From the NCBI GenBank assembly GCA_947501275.1, contig CANMVD010000005.1:165555-229554 (forward strand): a stretch of 64,000 nt of DNA, in the 5' to 3' direction. A program made the position numbers and the translations under genes. Numbering within the stretch: position 1 is the stretch's first letter; each line of letters begins with the position of its first letter. Under the pieces are notes generated by a model. The model worked only from the letters and a program-made list of their open reading frames with translations, was not told where the DNA came from and ran no database searches. Below, one piece after another: positions 41,768 to 51,208 of this stretch. The stretch is from an uncultured Tateyamaria sp. Its GTDB lineage: Bacteria > Pseudomonadota > Alphaproteobacteria > Rhodobacterales > Rhodobacteraceae.

Positions 41768-44656
41768 TTAAATGCCAAAGTCGAAGTCAGCAGAGGTCAA
41801 CGTTGTTCCCGCTTGCAGGATCAGAGTAATCACGCCGCCATCATGTTCGACGCGCAGATCACTCCCAACGGTGGAAATGACAAGTGAGCCAAACCCGCCG
41901 GCATGGTCAGAGATTTCCATGATGTCCTGGCCCTGAACAAAGTCGCGGATCTTGTCGGTGCCCGCGCCGGCCTCGAAGACAAAGACATCGTCGCCGCCGC
42001 CGCCACGCAAGAAATCATTGCCACGTCCGCCTTCAAGACGGTCATTGCCCTGGTTGCCTTCCAGACGGTCTTTGCCGTTCTCGCCCAGCAATGTGTCGTC
42101 GTCGTTACCGCCACTCAGCGTGTCGTTGCCTTTGGCCCCGCGCACAGAGTCGTTGCCGTCACCGCTGACAATCACGTTTTCACCGTTGTCCCCTTGCAAC
42201 CCGTCGTTGTTGTCCGAGCCAATGATGTTCTCAACCCGGCTTTCCTGCACATAGCCGATGACGCCCGGCATGTTTAGGTTCGGGTCATCGGCGCCAATGT
42301 TTTGATAAAGGCCCGGATTGAGCATCGAAAAGAAGACGTCGATGGTGATGTTCTCGAACGACACGGTATCCTGCCCCGAACCGCCATAGACGGTGATGCC
42401 GGAATTGGCGGACATGTCGTTGAGGATAATGAGATCGTCTCCGTCCCCGGCAAAGACCGCGCCCGCGCCCCCTGTGCCCACCTCGATGGTATCATTACCG
42501 TCGCCTGTGCTAATGACTTGCACGTAACCGGTTGTGCTTGTGACCGCATCTTCGTCCCGGCCTGTTTCGACGAACTGAGCACCACCACTACCGATGTTGA
42601 CCACGTCATCGCCATCTCCGGTCCGCATCACATCAACGAAACCATCACTGGTTGTGATCGTGTCGTTACCCTCTCGGGTTGCGGCCAATTCCATGCCGCC
42701 ACTGCCAACAACGATACTGTCATCACCAAGGCGTGTTTTGATAACGCCAACAAAATCAGAACCCGTCGTAACGGTATCATTCCCATTGCCAAGTTCAGCA
42801 ACATTCAGTTCCCCGTTTACGGTCAGGTTGGTGCTTTGATTGTCCGTATTGTCCGAGAAGCGATCTGAGATCGCGACGCTGTTCGTAAAACCATTCAACA
42901 CAATCGTATTGGTATATTCGGTCTCATTGAAGATCCGCAGCTGTCCAAGACCACCATTGATTGTCACGTTGGCTTGTACATCAAAACCGGTGACGGACTC
43001 GATAAACGCTGATCCCGTCGTCAGGTTCAGTTGCCCGCTGTCAGCCTTCAACTGGAAAAAGCGGGACGAGTCATTGAGGGTGATCGTGGTATTGCCTTCG
43101 ACCTCCAATTGCTCGATGCGGCTGTCGCCTGACAGCGTGAACGTGTCAGTCCCACCAAAATCACGCAACTGGTTGATCCGCGCGGCATTGGTCAGGGTCA
43201 CTGTGTCATTGCCGTCGTCCAGCGCTGCCGAATTGATGCTGCCCGCATCCAGCGTCACAGTGTTGTTGCCTCTCCCCGTGACAAGGTTGCCAACGCGGGA
43301 GTTGCTGCCCGTCAGGGTGATCGTATCGTCGTCATTTCCTGCAAAAATAGCATCCACACCGCCGTCACCGACATTGATGGTGTCGTTACCGTCACGTGTC
43401 TCGATAAGGGTCACGCCGCCTGTACCAGTTGTAACGACATCCGCACCTTCGCGCAGTTTGATGTGGCCTGATCCTTGTGAACCAATCGTCAGATTCATCG
43501 TCTGAAAGTCACCGAGCTGCGCGCTTTCGACATACCCGTTGAACACCCATGTGTGGGTTTGCGCCGTATCAGCGAAAGAGCGGATCGAACCCGCGCCGCC
43601 AGACCCGATAGTGATCGTCGAGGAGCTTTCGAACAGATTGAAACTGTTGATATAGCGATCCGCCGTGGTGACGTTGTGCACGCCTTCCCAAAGCTGCATA
43701 TCGCGCACTCGGCCTTGCCCGGACAGGTTGATGGTGCCGTTGCCATTGTCGACACGCAAAAGGTCAATCCGACCGCTGTCGATAACGTTGGCAGTGACAT
43801 TCCCCGCAAAGCTCAGGAAACTCTCGATCCGCGAGGTGTCCGAAACATTCAGAGTGACATGCGTGTTGTTTGTCTCTGCAACTTCAAGGCGGGCATTGTC
43901 TTCTGTTTCGACAAGCAATGTGCCGCCATCCTGATTCAACTTCCCAATCCGACCATCAAGGTTCAGATCGACAGTGTCATTGCCGCCTTCACTGACCAGC
44001 AATTCGATACGCCCAGAGGCATCAACCGTTATGTCGTCGTTGCCATCACCGACACCCAATGCAGCTACAAAACCCTGCACACCGACAACATTGTTCCCGC
44101 CTGCAAGGCTTGCCAGTCCAACTTCACCAAATACGGTGAGCGTATCTGCGGCGTCAGACGTTTGGATAAAATCCGCTGCGCTATTTGCATTTACGGTCAG
44201 GTTGGCAATGCCGTCAAAGATATCGACATGCCCTAAGCCGCCTGTATTAACGACAATTGTAGTTTGCGTACCACCAATACTGATAGAGCGGGTAAACGCC
44301 GAGCCAAGATTGATATCATGCGTGCCGCTGCCGTACCCGACGATGTGTGAAATCTGCGAGTTAATCAGGTCAATGTCTGAATTGTTACCGACGTTCAGAT
44401 AGTCAATGACACGACCAAAGCCTGCGTCACCATCCGTGATGTTGGTCGTGCTTTCCCCGCCAGACAGCACAAACAGGCTGTTGATGGTCCAGCCGCCATT
44501 TGTGAGTGTGAAATTGGCTGTAAATGTGTCGCCTGCAATGCCATCCTGAAAAACGCCCTGCCCGGAAATTCCGCCGCTCCAACCCATGATACCGCCCTGA
44601 GGCTGGTTCAGATCGGTGAAGCCATCCAGGTTCGCTGTAAATGTTAATGCTGCCAT
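41768..44656 (-). CDS. Secreted RTX protein 1 with long beta-solenoid
   Basis: A 962-residue protein without an N-terminal signal (MAALTFTANLDGFTDLNQPQ). About residues 60-770 form a long run of short repeats rich in GNDTI / GDDxI followed by VGxGG, with a period near 18-19 residues, unlike the canonical nonapeptide. Canonical RTX nonapeptides follow (about 810-905: GGNDDDTLLGENGKDRLEG), then a C-terminal domain ending TSADFDFGI as in type I secretion substrates. It is probably exported and calcium-bound. No enzyme domain is seen. It lies between the amidase and the small prfB-linked gene. Confidence 0.9.
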   Translation of the reverse strand: MAALTFTANLDGFTDLNQPQGGIMGWSGGISGQGVFQDGIAGDTFTANFTLTNGGWTINSLFVLSGGESTTNITDGDAGFGRVIDYLNVGNNSDIDLINSQISHIVGYGSGTHDINLGSAFTRSISIGGTQTTIVVNTGGLGHVDIFDGIANLTVNANSAADFIQTSDAADTLTVFGEVGLASLAGGNNVVGVQGFVAALGVGDGNDDITVDASGRIELLVSEGGNDTVDLNLDGRIGKLNQDGGTLLVETEDNARLEVAETNNTHVTLNVSDTSRIESFLSFAGNVTANVIDSGRIDLLRVDNGNGTINLSGQGRVRDMQLWEGVHNVTTADRYINSFNLFESSSTITIGSGGAGSIRSFADTAQTHTWVFNGYVESAQLGDFQTMNLTIGSQGSGHIKLREGADVVTTGTGGVTLIETRDGNDTINVGDGGVDAIFAGNDDDTITLTGSNSRVGNLVTGRGNNTVTLDAGSINSAALDDGNDTVTLTNAARINQLRDFGGTDTFTLSGDSRIEQLEVEGNTTITLNDSSRFFQLKADSGQLNLTTGSAFIESVTGFDVQANVTINGGLGQLRIFNETEYTNTIVLNGFTNSVAISDRFSDNTDNQSTNLTVNGELNVAELGNGNDTVTTGSDFVGVIKTRLGDDSIVVGSGGMELAATREGNDTITTSDGFVDVMRTGDGDDVVNIGSGGAQFVETGRDEDAVTSTTGYVQVISTGDGNDTIEVGTGGAGAVFAGDGDDLIILNDMSANSGITVYGGSGQDTVSFENITIDVFFSMLNPGLYQNIGADDPNLNMPGVIGYVQESRVENIIGSDNNDGLQGDNGENVIVSGDGNDSVRGAKGNDTLSGGNDDDTLLGENGKDRLEGNQGNDRLEGGRGNDFLRGGGGDDVFVFEAGAGTDKIRDFVQGQDIMEISDHAGGFGSLVISTVGSDLRVEHDGGVITLILQAGTTLTSADFDFGI

Positions 44657-44683
44657 AAAAATTGTCCCTGTTGAGTGAAGTCA

Positions 44684-44759
44684 CGACAAATGTCGCGCGT
44701 TCAATTTTAGGACAGTTCAATTCAATTCAGTAGTGAAATATTGAGAAAAAGTTAACTTT
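44684..44759. promoter_or_regulatory. Dyads and repeats upstream of RTX gene 1
   Basis: Upstream of the RTX start (44656) lie CGACA-AA-TGTCG (44684-44695), the direct repeat GTTCAATT at 44699 and 44715 with a further TTCAATTCA, and the palindrome AAAGTTAACTTT (44748-44759). The region is AT-rich. It is a plausible regulated promoter, but no regulator can be named. Confidence 0.5.
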
Positions 44760-44826
44760 CAACCGAGACGTGTTGTCTATTCGTTTCAATTCTTTAGTTG
44801 TCTCACAGGTATTCGAATGGGCGGGG

Positions 44827-45126
44827 TTACGGTCTATTCTTGCAAATCACGTCACCCAGCAAAACAGCGCCGTTATCCGTTCTTGTTGCCACCCCTTCAA
44901 CAATGGCATCTCGCGCAAGTTGGCGGATCAATTCAACATCATATCCCGCAAGTTTAGCAGCCTCCAGAGATGCAGAATCTACCCTGCAGGCGTGCCTTTC
45001 AAGAAAGCTGATTGGGTCGGCCAACTGACCACTCGCTGCCGTCCCTCCGGTCCCTGACTGTGCTGGGGTCAAAAACCCTCCAAACGTTACAATCGCCCAA
45101 ATGAACGATGTGGCGCGTTTAGTCAC
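44827..45126 (-). CDS. Small exported protein coupled to prfB
   Basis: A 99-residue protein starting at GTG 45126 ([25 protein letters not shown]), an apparent signal peptide. GGAGG lies a few bases upstream, and the GTG overlaps the prfB stop by 8 bases, indicating coupling. The longer frame from ATG 45159 destroys the signal and lacks this ribosome site. The mature part has two cysteines (ERHACRVD and VICKN). No known domain. Confidence 0.72.
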   Translation of the reverse strand: MTKRATSFIWAIVTFGGFLTPAQSGTGGTAASGQLADPISFLERHACRVDSASLEAAKLAGYDVELIRQLARDAIVEGVATRTDNGAVLLGDVICKNRP

Positions 45127-46243
45127 CCTGCGCCTCCGCGCGGCTTTTACCCGACACATCCATCGCCAGCGTCGCGCCCATCAGCCCGTCAAGATCTCCG
45201 TCAAGCACACCCTTGGTATCCGAGGTCTCGTAATTCGTGCGCAGGTCCTTGACCATCTGATAGGGCTGCAAAACATAGGACCGGATCTGGTTGCCCCAGC
45301 CTGCGTCCCCCTTGTTCTCGTGCATTTCGTTTACGGCTGCGTTGCGGCGGTCCAGTTCCATTTGATAGAGCCGGGATTTCAGCGCCTTCATCGCAATATC
45401 GCGGTTCTGGTGCTGAGACTTTTCCGAGGACGTCACAACGATGCCCGTTGGGGCGTGCGTGATACGCACAGCAGAGTCGGTGGTGTTCACGTGCTGCCCG
45501 CCTGCCCCGGAGGATCGGTACGTGTCGATGCGGATATCCGCCGGGTTCACTTCGATTTCGATGTTGTCGTCCACAACTGGGTAGACGCCAACCGATGTGA
45601 ACGACGTGTGACGCTTGGCAGCGCTGTCAAATGGGCTGATGCGCACAAGCCGGTGCACGCCGCTTTCGGACTTGAGCCACCCATAGGCGTTTTGACCGCT
45701 GATCTTGTAGGTCGCGGATTTGATACCCGCCTCTTCGCCCGCGCTCTCGGATTGCAGTTCGACCTTGTAGCCCTTTTTCTCGGCCCAACGGACATACATC
45801 CGCGCCAGCATCGACGCCCAATCGCACGACTCGGTGCCACCAGCACCCGAGTTGATTTCAAGGAAGGTGTCATTGCCGTCGGCCTCGCCATCAAGCAGCG
45901 CCTCAAGTTCCTTTTGTGCCGCAGTTTCGGCCAGCGCCTTGATCGCCTCTTCGGCGTCCGTGACAACATCCTGGTCGTCTTCCATCTCACCCAGCTCGAT
46001 CAACTCGATATTGTCCGCAAGATCCTGCTTGATACGGGCATGGGTCTCCATGGCGTCCACAAGCATCTGTCGGTCGCGCATGAGTTTCTGCGCAGCCTCG
46101 GGATTGTCCCACAGATTGGGGTCCTCAACCCGCGCGTTGAATTCTTCCAACCGGTGCTGGGCTGTGTCCACATCAAGACGCTGCGCCAGCAGTTCCACCG
46201 ACTTTTCAATCTGTTCGACGATATTCTGAACTTCGGCGCGCAT
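45119..46243 (-). CDS. prfB: Peptide chain release factor 2
   Basis: A 374-residue class I release factor recognising UAA and UGA. The SPF recognition tripeptide is seen in [14 protein letters not shown] and the catalytic GGQ in [20 protein letters not shown]. The reading frame is continuous, with no programmed frameshift site as found in E. coli prfB. It sits between two RTX genes; a terminator at 46261-46284 insulates it from the RTX gene transcribed toward it. Confidence 0.96.
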   Translation of the reverse strand: MRAEVQNIVEQIEKSVELLAQRLDVDTAQHRLEEFNARVEDPNLWDNPEAAQKLMRDRQMLVDAMETHARIKQDLADNIELIELGEMEDDQDVVTDAEEAIKALAETAAQKELEALLDGEADGNDTFLEINSGAGGTESCDWASMLARMYVRWAEKKGYKVELQSESAGEEAGIKSATYKISGQNAYGWLKSESGVHRLVRISPFDSAAKRHTSFTSVGVYPVVDDNIEIEVNPADIRIDTYRSSGAGGQHVNTTDSAVRITHAPTGIVVTSSEKSQHQNRDIAMKALKSRLYQMELDRRNAAVNEMHENKGDAGWGNQIRSYVLQPYQMVKDLRTNYETSDTKGVLDGDLDGLMGATLAMDVSGKSRAEAQGD

Positions 46244-46260
46244 GACTACCCTTGCAAAAA

Positions 46261-46284
46261 CCCCACGTGACCGCTCACGTGGGG
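46261..46284 (-). terminator. Terminator of RTX gene 2
   Basis: CCCCACGTGA and TCACGTGGGG form a perfect 10-bp stem with loop CCGC. On the minus strand TTTTT follows. It lies 38 bases beyond the RTX stop and before the prfB start. Confidence 0.9.
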
Positions 46285-46321
46285 TTTGTCATACGCCGCT
46301 CGGAGGAGCATCGCAAGGCGG

Positions 46322-48406
46322 CTAGATTTCCGGGAAAAATGTGAAGTTGTCGGCATCAAGAGATGCACTGTCGACGCCCGTCAGGACAATGCTGCTGGCG
46401 CCCCCCTCAAGCTGGATCAGAGTGTCACCGCCAAAGGTAAAGAAGACATCAAAGTCATCCGTGGACGCGATGCCTGTGAAGGCCGTGAAATCAAGAACAT
46501 CGGCATTGGTGTCAAAATCCGACACCACGTCGTTGTCAAACCCGGCTGCAAAAACAAACGTATCCGCGCCGTTATTGCCCGACAGCGTGTCATCCCCGGC
46601 GCCGCCCGTGATTGTATCACGCTGTTTGCCGCCCGAGATCTCATCGTCGCCGGCACCCCCAATCAACACATCATCCACTGCGCCGCCAACCAACTTGTCG
46701 TTGCCCTCGCCGCCCTCCAATGTGTCAGCACCGTTGTCACCAAAGATCGTGTCGTCCGCGTCACCGCCTTCGATGCTGTCACGTCCGCCGCCGCCAAAGA
46801 TCTTGTCGCGCCCGCCACCGCCGTCGATGCGGTCATTGCCAAACAAACCCTCGATCGTATTGCGTGCATCATCACCGTCGAGGATGTCGTTGAAGTTCGA
46901 TCCACGCAGGTTTTCAAAGCCGATAAACAGATCGCCTTCGGCGTCCCCTTTGGATGCCGTGCGCAGACCAAGGTCGACTTGAACAGCAGAAGCAGAGCTT
47001 TCGTAGCTCAACATATCGGTGCCAAAACCACCCTTCAAAATGTCGCCATCTGCGCCACCTTCCAGCAGGTCGTTTGCATTTCCCCCGATCAGCACGTCTT
47101 CTCCGGCTCCACCAAACAAGGTGTCATCGCCCTTCTGTCCGGACAGCAGATCATCCCCGTTCATGCCAAACAACTCGTCATCGCCGTTGCGCCCAAGCAA
47201 TTCGTCATCATCGTTCAGCCCTGTGATGCGATCTGCCTCGGCAGACCCGACGACAGCATCATCCAGCCCACCGATTTCAAAAACCGAAATGCGATCCGTA
47301 TCCGTCGCTGCGGCAAGCAAAAAGACGCGGTCGCCCATCATCTTCATCTCGACGCCTGTGACGTTGTTCAAAAAACTTGTATCAGTGATCGCCTGAACGA
47401 TCTGGATGTCCTCGTTTTCATCCAGCGTCAAAACCAGCAACGTATCCTGGCTGCTTGCTGAAACGACAAGATATGGGACACCTTCGACCACAAAGGACTC
47501 AAGGGATTTCATACCCGAATACGAGGTGCCGTCGATAAAGTTGGGCGTCGAGGTTTTGAACGTCAGCGCCCCGGAGGCTGCGATTTCATACACATGCAGG
47601 TTCGTACCATTATTGTCCAATGCAACAAGGTAGTCCGTCCCGTTATGATTGAACGCATGCGTTTCCAGAATTTGCGAACTGGCCGGCGCGGCGATGTTGT
47701 CCACATTTGTCAGGATACCGGATGCGCTGACTTCAAATACACTGATGCCGTCGTCCGAATTATAGGCCGATACAAACAGGAACGTCTTATTACCGATATC
47801 GTGGAATTCAGAGGATGAGGCTCCGTTGAGGAAATAGCTTGGATCATCAGCGTCAACGGCACTGTCCGTGCGTGTTAATTGCCCATCGTTGGCCATGGCA
47901 AAGATGGTTACAGAATTCGTGAAATAGGCCGAAACCGCCACATAGGTCACACCACCAATGACATGCGCTTCGAGATCGGTGGGAAAGCTGAGAAGCCCTT
48001 GGCCTTCTGTCGATTGGACACCACCGGGGTTATTAAAATAGGTATCCACCGGAATAAGCTGACCATCGGTGCCCTGCCCATCATCATCAATGCGGAAAAC
48101 ATCCACCGCATAGTCGGATTGAGAGGCAGAGATCAGAAAAAACTCGGACCCAACCTGAACCGTTTCCAGCAGCGCAACACGCGACAACCCCAGTGCGCTG
48201 GTATCGCTGATCGACGTTTCGGGCGTTAAAAGGCCACTGTCTGCCATCGACAGCACCTGAATACCGTTATCGTTGTATCCGGCCACATAGACAAAGGTTA
48301 CGCCGTTTATGTCCTGAGTAACGACGTCATATGCGCCATTCAACGCCGGTGAAGTTCCAAAATCCTGCACGGAATTGTTGAACGTCAAACCACCAATCAA
48401 GTTCAT
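46322..48406 (-). CDS. Secreted RTX protein 2 with beta-propeller-like N-terminus
   Basis: A 694-residue protein. About residues 1-375 have repeated blades of the form FVYVAGYNDNGIQVLSM, FFLISASQSDYAVDVFRI, YVAVSAYFTNSVTIFAM and FLFVSAYNSDDGISVFEV, resembling a lactonase-type beta-propeller. About residues 390-640 contain RTX nonapeptides (GRNGDDELFGMNGDDLLSG), and the C-terminal 60 residues (GADTFVFAAGFDNDVVSDFD) resemble the end of serralysin-type RTX proteins with the type I secretion signal. No metalloprotease motif is present. AGGGGAAATTC precedes ATG 48406. Confidence 0.9.
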   Translation of the reverse strand: MNLIGGLTFNNSVQDFGTSPALNGAYDVVTQDINGVTFVYVAGYNDNGIQVLSMADSGLLTPETSISDTSALGLSRVALLETVQVGSEFFLISASQSDYAVDVFRIDDDGQGTDGQLIPVDTYFNNPGGVQSTEGQGLLSFPTDLEAHVIGGVTYVAVSAYFTNSVTIFAMANDGQLTRTDSAVDADDPSYFLNGASSSEFHDIGNKTFLFVSAYNSDDGISVFEVSASGILTNVDNIAAPASSQILETHAFNHNGTDYLVALDNNGTNLHVYEIAASGALTFKTSTPNFIDGTSYSGMKSLESFVVEGVPYLVVSASSQDTLLVLTLDENEDIQIVQAITDTSFLNNVTGVEMKMMGDRVFLLAAATDTDRISVFEIGGLDDAVVGSAEADRITGLNDDDELLGRNGDDELFGMNGDDLLSGQKGDDTLFGGAGEDVLIGGNANDLLEGGADGDILKGGFGTDMLSYESSASAVQVDLGLRTASKGDAEGDLFIGFENLRGSNFNDILDGDDARNTIEGLFGNDRIDGGGGRDKIFGGGGRDSIEGGDADDTIFGDNGADTLEGGEGNDKLVGGAVDDVLIGGAGDDEISGGKQRDTITGGAGDDTLSGNNGADTFVFAAGFDNDVVSDFDTNADVLDFTAFTGIASTDDFDVFFTFGGDTLIQLEGGASSIVLTGVDSASLDADNFTFFPEI

Positions 48407-48506
48407 GAATTTCCCCTATAATACTGAACGCAATTACTTGGTCGCCGGATTTAATCCGTCGTTTGAAATTCTGTGATGCCGAATAAAAATGGCGACCCCA
48501 ATAGCA

Positions 48507-48544
48507 AACAAAAGGTTGCCGCCGATTCGCGTCAACCTTTTGTT
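48507..48544 (-). terminator. Terminator of the PBP1A gene
   Basis: AACAAAAGGTTG and CAACCTTTTGTT form a perfect 12-bp stem with a 14-base loop. The minus-strand side ends in TTTTGTTTG. It lies 38 bases beyond the PBP stop and about 100 bases upstream of the RTX gene 2 start. Confidence 0.85.
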
Positions 48545-48581
48545 AAGGAATTAGAGTGAATTCAACTTACCCGGGATTCTT

Positions 48582-51095
48582 TTAGTACAAACCGCCAGAG
48601 CTCAGGGTGCCAAAGTTCGCTTTTGGCCCAACCACAGCCTTGCGACCTGTCGATGTTGTCACCTGACGTCCTGCGCTGCCGCCGACCTCTTCGAACAAGG
48701 GCAAGTCTGCGCCCATCGCAAAGCCACCGTCGAATGTGATGCCAAAGGTCGGATCTTCGCCGTCGCGGAAACATTCGCTGACCACGTTCGGCCCGCTGGC
48801 CCCGCTGCCCAAACGCGCACCGCTGAACCGGTCGATGTTGATAAACGTACAATCCTCAGGCGCGCGGAATTGACCGCCGCCATATTTCTTGATCGCTTCG
48901 CGCATGAATGTCGAGAATACCGGTCCGCACATGCCCCCGCCTGACGCACCGCGCCCCATTGAGCGCGGCTGGTCATAGCCGATGTAACAGCCCGCAACGA
49001 TGTTGCTGGAAAAGCCGACAAACCACACGTCCTTGGCGTCGTTTGTTGTCCCAGTCTTGCCTGCGATTGGCACGGGTAACTTGACCGTTGACGCCGCCGT
49101 TCCGCGATCCACAACGCCCTTCATCATGGACGTCAGCTGATAGGCGGTGATCGGGTCCATCACGCGCTCGCGGTTGGACACGACGCGCGGCCCGAACCCT
49201 TCGTCAAGGCTGGCCAATCGCGTGCAATCTGCGCATTCACGTTCATCGTGGCGGTAAACGCTGCGCCCAAAGCGATCTTGCACCCGGTCAATCAGCGTGG
49301 GTTTCACGCGCTCGCCGCCATTAGCAAACATCGCGTAGGCCGACACCATCTGGTAAAGCGTGGTTTCCTCTGCCCCCAGGGAGTTTGCAAGGAATGGGTT
49401 CATCGACTCGTAAACGCCAAACCGCTCGGCGTAATCGGCCACGATGTCCATCCCCACTTCTTCGGCAAGGCGGATAGTCATCAGGTTGCGAGAACGCTCG
49501 ATACCGGTGCGCAGCGGCGTGGGTCCGTAATACTGTTTGGACGCGTTGGTCGGACGCCACAGACCCTGAGGCGTATTGATCTCAATCGGGGCGTCCACAA
49601 CGATGGTGGCGGGGGTATAGCCACTGTCCAGGGCAGCAGCATACACAAATGGCTTGAAGGATGAGCCCGGCTGGCGTTTGGCCTGTGTGGCACGGTTGAA
49701 CACCGAATGCTGGTAGCTGAACCCGCCCTGCATCGCGATCACGCGCCCGGTGTTGACGTCCATAGCCACAAAGCCACCCTGCACGCGCGGAACCTGCCGC
49801 AGGCTCCAGCGGATAAAGGCGCCGTCATTGTCAGCCGTCATGGCACGGACATGAACAACGTCCCCGACCTCGAAATTGTCAAAGAAGTTGCCTTTGAGCC
49901 ATTTGATGTCTTCGCGGGGCACAATCGGGGCAGGATCGCCCTCGACCCACCCTTCGATGCCCATCTGCAATTGCTGGTCTTCGACCGCAAGCACAACTGC
50001 GGGACGCCAAACACCATTTAGATCGATGTCGCGTGGCACGGACAGGTTGGACAAAGCCTCCGCCCAGTTTTCCAATTGCTCCGGTTCCAGCTTTTCGCCG
50101 GTGCCGCGCCATGTCCCGGAATTCCGATCAAAGTTCTCCAACTGACGCCGCAGAGCGCGCGCGGCAACAGGCTGCATTTCTGCATCAATCGTGGCGCGTA
50201 CCGTGTACCCGCCAGTGAAAAACTCGCCCTCACCATAATCCTGGCTCAGCTGGCGGCGGATCTCATCGGTAAAGTAGTCACGCGGCGGCAACTCCGCCTT
50301 GAAGCTCTCAAAGTCGCCGTTCTGGACAGATCGCAGCGGCATCGCGCGTTCTTCTTCGTATGCTGCCTCTGTGATGTAGCCGTTTTCCATCATCTCCTTG
50401 AGCACAAAGTTGCGCCGCGACAGCAGACGGTCTTTGCGACGCACGGGATGGAAGTCCGAAGGCGCTTTGGGCAGAGACGCAAGGAAGGCGGCCTCGTGCG
50501 GGGCCAACTCGCTAAGGGTCTTGTTGAAATAGGTCTGCGAGGCGGCAGCTACCCCGTAGGAGTTCTGCCCCAGAAAGATCTCGTTCATGTAGAGTTCGAG
50601 GATCTTTTCCTTGCTCAACGCCTCTTCAACGCGGGCGGCCAGAATGATTTCCTTGATCTTGCGTTCCGCCTGACGATCGCCGGAGAGCAAGAAGTTCTTC
50701 ATCACCTGCTGGGTAATGGTTGAGGCGCCGCGCACGTCGCGCCCACGCGAGCGCACCGCGTCAAACGCCGCTGAACCAATGCCGCGCAGATCATAGCCGT
50801 CATGGGTGTAAAAATTCTTGTCCTCGGCGCTGATGAAGGCCTGTTTCACCAATGGCGGGATCGTGTCGGCCGGTGCAAACAACCGCCGTTCCTGAGCGAA
50901 TTCATCAATGATCTGCCCCTCGCCGGAATAGATTCGGCTGATGGTGGCGGGTTGGTATTGCGCCAGACTTTCGTGGCTGGGCAGGTCACGCCCGTACATC
51001 CAGAAGACCGCACCGACAGACAGGGCCACCATCATGGCACCCATCGTGATTGTGGTGAAAATTCCACCAAAGAAGGAAAGAATGAACCTGAACAT
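48582..51095 (-). CDS. mrcA: Penicillin-binding protein 1A, bifunctional glycosyltransferase/transpeptidase
   Basis: An 837-residue class A PBP. An N-terminal membrane anchor is followed by the GT51 domain (FISAEDKNFYTHDGYDLRGI, GASTITQQVMKN), an OB-like insert, and the transpeptidase with SxxK (GSSFKPFVYAAAL), SRN (SRNLMTIRLA) and KTGTT. It polymerises and crosslinks peptidoglycan. ATG 51095 (MFRFILSFFGG) was preferred to GTG 51107, which has no ribosome site. It follows the AmiC-type amidase gene on the same strand. Confidence 0.95.
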   Translation of the reverse strand: MFRFILSFFGGIFTTITMGAMMVALSVGAVFWMYGRDLPSHESLAQYQPATISRIYSGEGQIIDEFAQERRLFAPADTIPPLVKQAFISAEDKNFYTHDGYDLRGIGSAAFDAVRSRGRDVRGASTITQQVMKNFLLSGDRQAERKIKEIILAARVEEALSKEKILELYMNEIFLGQNSYGVAAASQTYFNKTLSELAPHEAAFLASLPKAPSDFHPVRRKDRLLSRRNFVLKEMMENGYITEAAYEEERAMPLRSVQNGDFESFKAELPPRDYFTDEIRRQLSQDYGEGEFFTGGYTVRATIDAEMQPVAARALRRQLENFDRNSGTWRGTGEKLEPEQLENWAEALSNLSVPRDIDLNGVWRPAVVLAVEDQQLQMGIEGWVEGDPAPIVPREDIKWLKGNFFDNFEVGDVVHVRAMTADNDGAFIRWSLRQVPRVQGGFVAMDVNTGRVIAMQGGFSYQHSVFNRATQAKRQPGSSFKPFVYAAALDSGYTPATIVVDAPIEINTPQGLWRPTNASKQYYGPTPLRTGIERSRNLMTIRLAEEVGMDIVADYAERFGVYESMNPFLANSLGAEETTLYQMVSAYAMFANGGERVKPTLIDRVQDRFGRSVYRHDERECADCTRLASLDEGFGPRVVSNRERVMDPITAYQLTSMMKGVVDRGTAASTVKLPVPIAGKTGTTNDAKDVWFVGFSSNIVAGCYIGYDQPRSMGRGASGGGMCGPVFSTFMREAIKKYGGGQFRAPEDCTFINIDRFSGARLGSGASGPNVVSECFRDGEDPTFGITFDGGFAMGADLPLFEEVGGSAGRQVTTSTGRKAVVGPKANFGTLSSGGLY

Positions 51096-51208
51096 GCCCG
51101 CTCGCACCTGTTGTTTCAGCTGCCTTGTGAGTCCCGTGTATACGGCAGTGCAGATGGGGCGTCAAAAGGTTGCGGCGGTTCGGTGCCGCTTGCGTGATCG
51201 CGCAGGTC

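Noticed and set aside
45119..46243. Programmed frameshift in prfB
   Set aside because: The reading frame is continuous from MRAEVQ to the end; no in-frame UGA with an upstream slippery site is seen.
45101..46270. 389-codon plus-strand ORF
   Set aside because: Antisense to prfB, which has unmistakable GGQ and SPF motifs.
46322..48406. RTX 2 as a serralysin protease
   Set aside because: The C-terminal part resembles serralysins, but no HExxHxxGxxH zinc motif is present anywhere in the protein.
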